This document shows positions 53,517-61,264 of a DNA stretch of 64,000 nt, piece after piece (positions within the stretch are counted from its first letter, which is position 1; each line of letters starts with the position of its first letter). The notes under the pieces were generated by a model. It saw only the letters and a list, made by a program, of their open reading frames with translations, ran no database searches and had not been told where the DNA came from. Origin of the DNA: CAWGYQ01 sp963817395 (GTDB lineage Bacteria > Acidobacteriota > Vicinamibacteria > Vicinamibacterales > CAVPJW01); the NCBI GenBank assembly GCA_963817395.1, contig CAWFOC010000003.1, positions 992,001 through 1,056,000 on the forward strand. The letters are read 5' to 3'. The position numbers and the translations under genes are program-made.

Positions 53517-54314
53517 TCACGCGCCGCGGTGGGCTTCGCGCGAGACGCTGATCGTGCCCCCCACCAGCATGGCCACGGCAAAGATCGCGATGACCGCAAG
53601 CGACAGGGCAAACGACGGATCTCCGCTCTGAGGTTGGTGACTCCCGTACAGCAGGCTTCGCAGGGCGGAGACTCCGTAGGTGAGCGGATTGACGAGCATG
53701 AGCGCGCGAACCCAGCCGGCCGCTCCCTGTGCCGGAAAGAGCGCCCCAGACAGAATCCACATGGGAATCAGGAACAGATTCATGATCGCATGAAAGCCTT
53801 GTGTCGAATCCAGATGCCAGGCGATGAGGAATCCCAGGCCGGTCAGACCGAATGCGATCAGGAGCAGCACGATTGTCAGCGCCGGCAGGCTCTCGATGCG
53901 AAGTGAGATGTGAGCCAGCGGCGCGAGCATCAGAAAAACAGCGGCTTGACCGAGCGCCAGTGTGGCACCTCCCAGAATCTTGCCCAGGGCGATCGCGGCG
54001 CGCGGCACCGGCGCCACCAGGACACCCTGAAGGAATCCTTCATGGCGGTCTTCGATGATGGAGATCGTCGAGAAGATGGCAGTGAAAAGGACCACCAGCG
54101 CGAGCGTTCCCGGAAAGAAATACTCGAGATAGCCGCCGGCCGTCGCCGTTTCCGGATCGGGCCGGAACGATTGCCCGAGCCCCGAACCAATCAGAAACCA
54201 GAAGACGATCGGCGAGCCCAGCGCGCCGACGATGCGGCTGCGCTGGCGCGCGAAGCGGACGATCTCGCGAAGCCATAGCGTGTAGACCGCGAGCGCCATC
54301 ACGACTCCCGCCAT
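53517..54314 (-). CDS. ABC-2 type transporter permease
   Basis: A 265-residue membrane protein with six helices and GTLALVVLFTAIFSTISIIEDRHEGFLQGVLV, the ABC-2 permease core loop. It overlaps the preceding ATPase gene by 16 bases. The arrangement ctaA-ctaB-ATPase-permease-DUF420 on one strand suggests the exporter serves cytochrome oxidase or heme assembly, though this is inference. Confidence 0.85.
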   Translation of the reverse strand: MAGVVMALAVYTLWLREIVRFARQRSRIVGALGSPIVFWFLIGSGLGQSFRPDPETATAGGYLEYFFPGTLALVVLFTAIFSTISIIEDRHEGFLQGVLVAPVPRAAIALGKILGGATLALGQAAVFLMLAPLAHISLRIESLPALTIVLLLIAFGLTGLGFLIAWHLDSTQGFHAIMNLFLIPMWILSGALFPAQGAAGWVRALMLVNPLTYGVSALRSLLYGSHQPQSGDPSFALSLAVIAIFAVAMLVGGTISVSREAHRGA

Positions 54315-55231
54315 TCGCGCCCGGTGTGATGGACGAACACGTCCTCGAGCGTCGGCTTCCCGAACGTGACCGCGTCGATCTCGCCGGGAAAGGTTTCGAC
54401 CAGCCGGGTGACGAGTTCGTGCGCACGCGGCCGCTCGAGCCGGACCCGGGTATCGACCACCTCGGCCTCGAGGCCGAAACGAGCGGAGATCCGTCCCGCC
54501 AGGCCGGCAGGGTCGCGCGTCGACACGACAATCACCTCGCCGCCAATCGCCTCGACGAGCGCTCGAGGCGTACCGAGGGCGACGATCCGTCCCTCGTTCA
54601 GAATGGCAATGCGATCGCAGCTCGCCGCCTCCTCCATCAAGTGTGTCGTCAGCGCGATGGTGGTGCCCTCGGCGCGAAGGCGCTCGAGATCTTTCCAGAG
54701 ATCGCGGCGCGATGCGGGGTCCAGGCCGGTGCTCGGCTCGTCGAGAATCATCAGGGGCGGCGAATGCAGCAGGACTTTCGCAATCTCGGCCCGCCGCTTG
54801 AGGCCGCCGGAGAGCGTCGAGATCTTGTCCGTGCGCCGGTCGTTCAGCTTGACCCTGGAGAGCGCCGTGTCGATGGCGACGCGACGTCGGCCGGGAAGAA
54901 GGCCGTAGAGCCGCGCGTGATGTGTGAGGTTCTCTTCGACGGTCAAACGGTCATCGAGCGCCGGAGATTGAAACACGACGCCGAGATGGCGCCGGACCGA
55001 GGAAGGGCTCTTCGTGACGTCTTCGCCGAGGATGCGCATCGTCCCTCTCTGCGGCCGCACGAGGGTCGAGGCGATGCGAAACAGCGTGGTCTTGCCGCCT
55101 CCGTTGGGGCCGACGAGACCGAAGATCTCTCCGGGAAGCACGCTGAGCGTGACGCCGTTCAGTGCCTGCCGCGTGCCGTAGGCGTAGGCGAGATCGATCG
55201 CTTCGAGTGCCGCGGTGGGGGAAGAGGTCAA
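54299..55231 (-). CDS. ABC transporter ATP-binding protein
   Basis: A 310-residue ATPase. Walker A GPNGGGKTT, signature LSGGLKRRAEIAKVLL, Walker B LMILDEPSTGLDP, and switch His in IALTTHLMEEA. A C-terminal domain of about 80 residues ends FGKPTLEDVFVHHTGREW, as in daunorubicin-type exporters. TTG 55231 overlaps the ctaB stop (TTGA), the best supported start. Works with the permease at 53517-54314; substrate unknown. Confidence 0.87.
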   Translation of the reverse strand: MTSSPTAALEAIDLAYAYGTRQALNGVTLSVLPGEIFGLVGPNGGGKTTLFRIASTLVRPQRGTMRILGEDVTKSPSSVRRHLGVVFQSPALDDRLTVEENLTHHARLYGLLPGRRRVAIDTALSRVKLNDRRTDKISTLSGGLKRRAEIAKVLLHSPPLMILDEPSTGLDPASRRDLWKDLERLRAEGTTIALTTHLMEEAASCDRIAILNEGRIVALGTPRALVEAIGGEVIVVSTRDPAGLAGRISARFGLEAEVVDTRVRLERPRAHELVTRLVETFPGEIDAVTFGKPTLEDVFVHHTGREWRES

Positions 55232-56148
55232 TACCGAACGTGGTTCGCGACCATCAGACACCAGAGCAGCGGCAGGTACACAATCGACGCCACGAACAGG
55301 CGCCGCGCCTGCACAGCCGATTGTTCCCGCACAAAGGTGTACGCGATGGCCACCAGAGCGGCGCCCAGGATCAGTGCACCCGTGAGATACCACCATCCGG
55401 CCAGACCAACCACGGAAGGCATCAGACTGACGGGCACGAGGGCGAGCGCGTAGAGGATGGATTGCCGAGCCGTGCTCTTGCCGTCCGGTTCGACGACCGG
55501 CAGCAGCGGAATGCCGGCGCGCTCGTAGTCCTCACGGTAGAGCCAGGCAATGGCGAGGAAATGCGGCATCTGCCAGAGAAAGACGATCGCGAAGAGGATC
55601 CAGGCCGGAAGCGGAAGCGAGCCAGTGGCCGCCGCCCAGCCGATGAGTGGCGGCATCGCGCCCGGAACGGCCCCGACAAGCGTCGCCATCGGCGTGCGTT
55701 GCTTGAGTGGCGTGTAGACGAGCGCGTAGATGACCAGCGTGAGCACCGCCACGAGCGCAGCCAGCGGATTGGCCCCGAACGCAAGTTGCGCCGCGCCCAG
55801 CGTGGACGACGCACACCCAAAGCTGATGGCCTCGGAGGGCGAGAGCCGCCGGTCCGGGAGTGGGCGCAGACACGTGCGGCGCATCAGCCCGTCGGTCCGG
55901 CGCTCGAACACCTGATTGAGCGCCGAGGCACCGCCCGCGACGAGAGCCGTGCCCACGAGCGTATGGGCAAGCGTGACCGGATTGATCTCGCCGGCTCCGA
56001 GGTAATAGCCCACCCCCGTCGTCGCGACGACCAGGGCATTCAGCCGGGGCTTGGCGAGCGCCAGGTAGTCGCCGAGGCGTGAACGCGATGCCGACAGCGC
56101 CGCCGCTGCCGCGAGCGAGGACGAGTCGCCGGAGCCGAGGGTCTTCAT
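55228..56148 (-). CDS. ctaB: Protoheme IX farnesyltransferase (heme O synthase)
   Basis: A 306-residue UbiA-fold membrane enzyme adding a farnesyl group to heme B. The first Asp-rich region is ALNQVFERRTDGLMRRT, and the second is YREDYERAGIPLLPVV. ATG 56148 overlaps the ctaA stop (ATGA). Produces the substrate of CtaA and ultimately the heme for CtaD encoded at 61265. Also called cyoE. Confidence 0.93.
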   Translation of the reverse strand: MKTLGSGDSSSLAAAAALSASRSRLGDYLALAKPRLNALVVATTGVGYYLGAGEINPVTLAHTLVGTALVAGGASALNQVFERRTDGLMRRTCLRPLPDRRLSPSEAISFGCASSTLGAAQLAFGANPLAALVAVLTLVIYALVYTPLKQRTPMATLVGAVPGAMPPLIGWAAATGSLPLPAWILFAIVFLWQMPHFLAIAWLYREDYERAGIPLLPVVEPDGKSTARQSILYALALVPVSLMPSVVGLAGWWYLTGALILGAALVAIAYTFVREQSAVQARRLFVASIVYLPLLWCLMVANHVRY

Positions 56149-57125
56149 GCGCGGGCCCCGATTGATGGTTGCCGATGGATCAGTGGCGCCGAGGGTTCGA
56201 CCATCGCCGGCGCGCTCGCGCTGCTCGCGAAACGTGCGCGCACCGTGCGCAGGGAGAGGACGAGCGACGTGGCGAGCAGCAATGCACCCGTCACCACATG
56301 AGCGGTGTTGATTGCGACGTCACGCCCGGTGAGCACGGTGAGCGCGCCAAGCGTGATCTGGGTGGCGACCAGGCCCGTCAAGAAAGCCGCGGGCCGTCGA
56401 AAGCTTGGGGTGCGCCGGTGGTGATACCACACGTGACCGACGGTTGCTGCCACCGCGAGCGCCACAAGGAGTGCACCGACCCGGTGAGAAAAGTGAAGAG
56501 CAATGGCCGAAGTCCACGCCGGCGGCACGAGATGGCCGAATGCCAGCGGAAAATCCGGGATCGCGAGGCCGGCGCCCGTGTGTCGCATCGCGGCGCCCAG
56601 CAGAATCTGCGCGTAGATGAGCGCTGTCGTCGTCCACGCCACGCGGACGAGCACCGGGTCGTGCGATCCCTCGGACGGCGGGCTCTGCCAGCCACGCGAC
56701 GTGAAAAGCGCGAGGCTCACTGTGAGGCAAAAGAAAATCTGCGCCAAACCGGCGTGCGCGATCGATACGGGGGCAGGAAGAAAGTAGAGCACGGTGATGC
56801 CGCCCAGCAGGCCCTGAGTGATGACGGCGGCCAGAGCCATCACACCGAGTCGCCGCATCCACGCGCGCGGATCCACCCGCCAGATCCATACCGCCAACCC
56901 GATTGTGAGGAGGCCAACCGTGGACGCGATGAGGCGATGACTGTGCTCGTAGTAGATGCCGCCCACCATCTTCGACAGCGGGAACGTGAACATGCTCCAG
57001 CCGTAGGTGGTGGGCCAGTCCGGCACAGCCAGACCGGAGCCGGTGCTCGTGACGAGCCCGCCGGCCACGAGCAGCAGCACGGTCGCTGATGCGACCAGTA
57101 CTGCGTAACGATGGAGCCAGCTCAT
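56145..57125 (-). CDS. ctaA: Heme A synthase
   Basis: A 326-residue eight-helix membrane monooxygenase converting heme O to heme A. The four heme-ligand histidines appear in YYEHSHRLIAS, VSIAHAGLAQIFF, ALHFSHRVGALLVAL and INTAHVVTGALL. ATG 57125 (MSWLHRYAVLVASATV) is preferred to the longer frame from 57242, which overlaps the upstream region. First gene of the cta-ABC-DUF420 cluster. Confidence 0.92.
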   Translation of the reverse strand: MSWLHRYAVLVASATVLLLVAGGLVTSTGSGLAVPDWPTTYGWSMFTFPLSKMVGGIYYEHSHRLIASTVGLLTIGLAVWIWRVDPRAWMRRLGVMALAAVITQGLLGGITVLYFLPAPVSIAHAGLAQIFFCLTVSLALFTSRGWQSPPSEGSHDPVLVRVAWTTTALIYAQILLGAAMRHTGAGLAIPDFPLAFGHLVPPAWTSAIALHFSHRVGALLVALAVAATVGHVWYHHRRTPSFRRPAAFLTGLVATQITLGALTVLTGRDVAINTAHVVTGALLLATSLVLSLRTVRARFASSASAPAMVEPSAPLIHRQPSIGARA

Positions 57126-57183
57126 GAGATGACGCGCGCGGCGGACGGCCGGAGGTCCGGCCGCCCGCCTGCGAGGGTACGGC

Positions 57184-57984
57184 TTAGTCGGTGGCGGCCA
57201 CTGACTTGAACGTGAAGGCGGCCTCTTTGGTCTCGTTCGCACCGACCGTCACGCTCTGGGTCTGGGTTCCGAGCTTCTCGTGCCAGGCCTCGAGCGTGTA
57301 AGTTCCGGGCGGGAGCCCCTTGAGCTCGAACGTGCCATTGGACCCGGTGACCGCGAAGAACGGATGGGCGACCACTCCCACGAAGGCATTCATCCAGCCG
57401 TGCACGTCACACTTGAAAGGCACCATGACCTCCGGTGCCGTGAAGGTGTGGGTGGTTTTCATGTTCTGAATCGGCTGCGCGGTGTTGAACTCGGAGTTGC
57501 CCTTTGGAACCGCATGAATGTTGTGCAGCGTGGGATCCGAGTTGAGAATCTCGATGGGCTGGCCGACCATCACGCCAAAGACGTGCGGATGATACCGGCA
57601 CGCCTTCTGATCGAGCGTGATCGGCGTGGTGGCCGCGGGGAATGTACGGGACCCGAGTCCATCCTTCACATGGATGAAGACGTTGCCGAGCGTGCCGCCT
57701 TCGCCGACGATGAAAGATTCCTGCGTCTGGGTGCCCTTGTTCTCGCGAACGCAAACCGGATCGGCGTTCATCCGGATGGCATCGTTCCTGCCCGGCGCGC
57801 CTTCGAGAACCACCTTACCCGTGATGGTTCCGGCCGTCGCGGGGTCGACCGGTGCCGCAGCCGGCTCCGTCGATGTGGCTGCCGGCGCTTTCTCCTGCGT
57901 GCCGCCGCCACCGCAGGCTGCCGCCGACATCGCGCCAAAGAGCGCGAGGGTCACGGCAACCCCCTGGACTGTTCGTGAAAGCAT
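57184..57984 (-). CDS. Lipoprotein with cupredoxin-like and carboxypeptidase-regulatory domains
   Basis: A 266-residue lipoprotein (lipobox SAAAC, Cys24, then a Gly-rich and Ala/Pro-rich spacer). The middle carries a cupredoxin-like arrangement: IEILNSDPTLHNIHAV (His154/His157) and VPFKCDVHGWM (Cys192, His195, Met198), the usual type 1 copper ligand spacing near C-x2-H-x2-M. The last 60 residues are a carboxypeptidase-regulatory-like sandwich (GTFELKGLPPGTYTLEAWHE). The position next to ctaA suggests periplasmic copper or electron transfer to the oxidase (inference). Confidence 0.78.
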   Translation of the reverse strand: MLSRTVQGVAVTLALFGAMSAAACGGGGTQEKAPAATSTEPAAAPVDPATAGTITGKVVLEGAPGRNDAIRMNADPVCVRENKGTQTQESFIVGEGGTLGNVFIHVKDGLGSRTFPAATTPITLDQKACRYHPHVFGVMVGQPIEILNSDPTLHNIHAVPKGNSEFNTAQPIQNMKTTHTFTAPEVMVPFKCDVHGWMNAFVGVVAHPFFAVTGSNGTFELKGLPPGTYTLEAWHEKLGTQTQSVTVGANETKEAAFTFKSVAATD

Positions 57985-58085
57985 TGATCTTCTCCTGATT
58001 ACAAATGACGAGCTGTGAATTTCCTATCATATTTCGGGCGCGCGTCAGGTGTAAACCGGCGCGCCGGGAGCCCGACCGTTCGAGC

Positions 58086-59480
58086 TCACCTGGCGGACTG
58101 GGTCGTCCGACCGGCTTCGCGCAGCTTGCGCGTCACGCGGTCCTCGATCCAGTGGGCGTCCCACCATTCAACCGGATTCACGGGATGTCCCTGCACGAGC
58201 ATTGAGAAATGCAGATGATCGCCGCCGGCCAGCCCGCTCATGCCGCTCCGGCCCAGCGTCTGACCCTTCTCGACGCGATCGTCGACCGACACGTCGATTG
58301 ACGACAGGTGCGCGTACAGCGACTGCACACCGAGCCCGTGATCGATAATCACCGCATTTCCGTAAATGCCGAGATCGTCCGCGAAGACGACCGTTCCGGC
58401 GTTGGCTGCCGCGACGGGCACGTTTGCGGTCACCGCGAGATCGAAGCCCAGATGAACCTGCTGGTCCACTTCGCGTCCCTGATAGAAGTAGCTGCGGTGA
58501 TCGGCGAACATCGATTCGACCTGCGAGTTGCCAAGCTGCTGGAAGGGGCCGCGCCACAGCACTTCGGCGGACGTCTTGCCGGCCAGCCCCGCGATGGTTT
58601 CGGCGTTCATCCGTCGCAGATCGCCGTTGATCTTCAGAAAAGCGGACAGCAGATCGTCCGCTGACTCGGTACTCAGTTCCAGCTCCGGCGCGGTTTGGGC
58701 AATGGCCGGCACCACGCGCTGGAGGAAGCGATCGTCGAGCTCGATCCGGCTCCGGTTGAAGGGCTTGGGGAACACCTGATATTCGAAGGTCCCTGTCCCC
58801 TCATTGCCCGCCTCGTCCCTGGCATACAGGGAGATCGGAGTCGTGAGGTCCTGATCGGGGAGCAGCGCGAAGAAGGCGACCCTGAGCGACGGATCGCTCG
58901 CGAGACCGGTGCCCTTTGCGGCATAGCCAGGGTACCGCACATCACCGACCGCGACACCCGACTCCGCGTCCGCCGGCGTCACCCGGTACACCACCATTTC
59001 CGACCCGCCATGGTTCACATGGTGATGGGTCGACACGATGCCGACTCGCGGCGGCGTGAGCCGGACGCTCAGAGCCTGGGTGGCGCGGCTCTCGAGCGAC
59101 CGCCACCCAAAAAACACGGGACGGGCGGCCGTGACCACGAGCTCGGCTGGCCCCTCCTGGAGCTCGGGCACGCTGTCTTTTCCAAATGGTCGACGGATGC
59201 GGATGCGATCGGCCGACTCCTGATTGACTTCGCCCTCGGCGTTGGGCCCGAGCGAAAACAGGGACCGGGACGTTCCACCCTGTTCGAGCGTGATGGTCGC
59301 TGAACTGAGTTGACCGGCGGGCGTGTCGACGATGATTTCGAGCGTTCCAGACCGTCCCACGAACTTCCGGGGCTGGACGATCTCGATCTTCGGGCTGCCG
59401 CCCCGCCCGGAGATGTAATAGGCGGCGCCCCCGGCCAGGGCGACGACAGCGAGGACGGTGAACAGACGGGCTGGGCTCAT
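58086..59480 (-). CDS. M23-family (LytM) peptidoglycan endopeptidase-like protein
   Basis: A 464-residue protein with an N-terminal membrane anchor (LFTVLAVVALAGGAAYYIS) and about 290 residues of beta-rich repeats. A C-terminal LytM domain has the zinc ligands: HLGFDLA (His and Asp), YAHLSS and GGDHLHFSM. All ligands are present, so it may be active in cell wall turnover. ATG 59480 follows only 14 bases after the terminator of the tRNA-Glu gene and has no clear ribosome binding site. Confidence 0.85.
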   Translation of the reverse strand: MSPARLFTVLAVVALAGGAAYYISGRGGSPKIEIVQPRKFVGRSGTLEIIVDTPAGQLSSATITLEQGGTSRSLFSLGPNAEGEVNQESADRIRIRRPFGKDSVPELQEGPAELVVTAARPVFFGWRSLESRATQALSVRLTPPRVGIVSTHHHVNHGGSEMVVYRVTPADAESGVAVGDVRYPGYAAKGTGLASDPSLRVAFFALLPDQDLTTPISLYARDEAGNEGTGTFEYQVFPKPFNRSRIELDDRFLQRVVPAIAQTAPELELSTESADDLLSAFLKINGDLRRMNAETIAGLAGKTSAEVLWRGPFQQLGNSQVESMFADHRSYFYQGREVDQQVHLGFDLAVTANVPVAAANAGTVVFADDLGIYGNAVIIDHGLGVQSLYAHLSSIDVSVDDRVEKGQTLGRSGMSGLAGGDHLHFSMLVQGHPVNPVEWWDAHWIEDRVTRKLREAGRTTQSAR

Positions 59481-59493
59481 GAAGTCAGAAATG

Positions 59494-59522
59494 AAAAAGG
59501 CCCCGGGCGCGGGCCCGGAGCC
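59494..59522 (-). terminator. Intrinsic terminator of tRNA-Glu
   Basis: On the minus strand GGCTCCGGGC and GCCCGGGGCC form a 10-bp stem with one G-U pair around the loop CCGC, followed by TTTTT. It lies 28 bases after the tRNA 3' end and just before the M23 gene start. Clear rho-independent form. Confidence 0.88.
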
Positions 59523-59549
59523 TGGGACACAGGAATATCTATGAGTTCA

Positions 59550-59624
59550 TGGTAGCGGTACGGGGATTCGAACCCCGGTCCCGTGGCTGAGAACCACGTG
59601 TCCTGACCCCTAGACGATACCGCC
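59550..59624 (-). tRNA. tRNA-Glu (anticodon CTC)
   Basis: A 75-base cloverleaf including an encoded CCA end. Acceptor GGCGGTA/TACCGCT (first pair G-U), D arm with TCGTCTAGGGGTCAGGA, anticodon stem CGTGG/CCACG with loop TTCTCAG giving anticodon CTC (59589-59591), and T arm GGGGTTCGAATCCCC. It decodes GAG. It has its own promoter and terminator, so it is a monocistronic tRNA unit. Confidence 0.95.
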
Positions 59625-59943
59625 ACTCGCCGCTAAGAACTTTCGATTTTAGCAAGCGCTCGACGACAGCGTCAACGATCTGGGTCAACGATATCGGGTT
59701 CTGGACCCGTGACTGAACGTGGTCTTTCAAGGCCGCCGCAGTCCTTTCGTGTGCGGCGACGACAGGGCTTCACGGTAGCCGCGTCGGTAGCCGCCCACAA
59801 CAACCCGCCCGACTCGTTACTGGCCTCGTCCGTCCTCCACAAATCGGCATGGTTCCAACCCGACCGGACAGCCCAGGACCTTGGTGGGCCTGCCAACGAT
59901 AAGCGAGTCCGGGGTGCAGGTCCAGCCAGCACCCGCCTCGTGT
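59625..59943. other. Gene-free stretch upstream of tRNA-Glu
   Basis: Contains the tRNA promoter at 59646-59675. The rest holds short open frames on both strands with no recognisable domain or ribosome binding site. tRNA genes are common integration sites, but no integrase fragment or attachment repeat was recognised here. Confidence 0.5.
59646..59675 (-). promoter_or_regulatory. Promoter of tRNA-Glu
   Basis: On the minus strand TTGACG (59675-59670), an 18-base spacer and TAAAAT (59651-59646), about 20 bases before the tRNA 5' end at 59624. Close to the sigma-70 consensus. Confidence 0.72.
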
Positions 59944-61158
59944 TCACGAGGCGCTTCGGGCCATCGCGCTGAGCACGCGCCGTGCGTCGGCGATCCCTCG
60001 CGGATCGGCGTCGGCTTCGCCGAGCCTGATGGCGGCGTCGCACTCGGATTTCGCCCGCGCGCTCTGCCCTTGTGCGACGGCGATGCGCGCCATCTCGGTG
60101 TGTGCCCGTCCACGCACCCAATCGCGCGCCTCGATCGTCATCACCCTCTTCAGGTCGGGCTCGGCTTCGGCGAAGCGCTTTGCGGCCACGCGGGCCGCGC
60201 CTCGCTTGTAGAGCCACAAGGCTTCCTCGCCGAACATTCTGGGCCGTCGGTCGGTCGCGAGCGCTGCAATGCCGGCGCTCAGCACGGGCTCGGCCTCTCG
60301 GCTGCGCCCTGCCCTGAGGAGCGTCGAGCCCAGTTCCAGGTCGAGGAGGCGGTTTCGAGGGTAGCGTTGGCGGAGCTCGTGCAGGACCCGAATGCCGTCG
60401 GTGAAACGCCGCTCGCGGTTGTAGATGAGCACCAGGGCGAAGCGGGCGTCGGTTTGCGCGCTGCCGCCATGGCGGGCCGCGTCTTCAATGAGCTGGATCC
60501 CTTCCTGCCGCCCACCGCCAAAACCCACGACGTAGGCCATCACGCGCATGGGCGCCGTCAGCGTCGAGACGAGATATCGATACGTGCCCACGACGAGGCC
60601 AGCATCCTTGCGCGACGGATCGAGTGCCAGCACCCGCTCGTGCGCGTCGAAACCGCGCCGCGCGGCCCGAAACGCCGCGAACACCCGGCCGTCGACCGAC
60701 CCGCTATATGAGGCGATGAGCGCGACGCTCGAGCCCACCTGATAGAGGGCGTCGGCGTCAGAGGGATTCGCCTTGAGACGCTGCTCGGACAGGATGAGCG
60801 CCCGTTCGGATTGCTCGCGAAACACCGACGCCTCGTCGGCTGGCGGCTGTTTCATGGAGACGTGCGGTTTGGCGACGCGCCCGAGGTAGTCGTCGGTGGT
60901 CACGGTGCCGCGGCGGAAGAGGATATGGAGCCACGTGATGGTGGCCAGACCGCGAGCGGCGGCCGGATCTGCCGGATCCGCGGCGACGGCCTGCCGGAAG
61001 AGCGCGGCGGCTTCTGCGTGATCGAGGTTATACGCCAGGTCGTACGCACGGGCCGAGAGCTCCTCCGACTCGCGCGACGCGCCGAGCGTGGCGCCGGAGT
61101 CTGCGAAGATGAGGAGACCGACCAGCGAAGCAAGCCCGAGCGGCCTTCGCGGCGCCAT
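59944..61158 (-). CDS. Secreted TPR-repeat protein
   Basis: A 404-residue protein with a signal peptide (MAPRRPLGLASLVGLLIF, cleavage near LGA). Helical TPR-like pairs run through its length (LDHAEAAALFRQAVAADPAD, PSDADALYQVGSSVALIASY, LLDLELGSTLLRAGRSREAE, RFAEAEPDLKRVMTIEARDW). ATG 61158 was chosen at the signal peptide. It is divergent from ctaD with about 105 bases between them. A periplasmic protein-interaction role is likely; the partner is unknown. Confidence 0.75.
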   Translation of the reverse strand: MAPRRPLGLASLVGLLIFADSGATLGASRESEELSARAYDLAYNLDHAEAAALFRQAVAADPADPAAARGLATITWLHILFRRGTVTTDDYLGRVAKPHVSMKQPPADEASVFREQSERALILSEQRLKANPSDADALYQVGSSVALIASYSGSVDGRVFAAFRAARRGFDAHERVLALDPSRKDAGLVVGTYRYLVSTLTAPMRVMAYVVGFGGGRQEGIQLIEDAARHGGSAQTDARFALVLIYNRERRFTDGIRVLHELRQRYPRNRLLDLELGSTLLRAGRSREAEPVLSAGIAALATDRRPRMFGEEALWLYKRGAARVAAKRFAEAEPDLKRVMTIEARDWVRGRAHTEMARIAVAQGQSARAKSECDAAIRLGEADADPRGIADARRVLSAMARSAS

Positions 61159-61264
61159 GGCGGGATTGTACGGCAGCCAGCCGCGCACTTGCGCCGTTGT
61201 CGACGAGAACGATAGAATCGCCGGTCGACGAGCTTGGCGGCGAGTCCGTCAAAGGAGCACGATT

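Noticed and set aside
59700..59943. Integrase remnant or second tRNA beside tRNA-Glu
   Set aside because: No cloverleaf, no integrase motif and no repeat of the tRNA 3' end were found.
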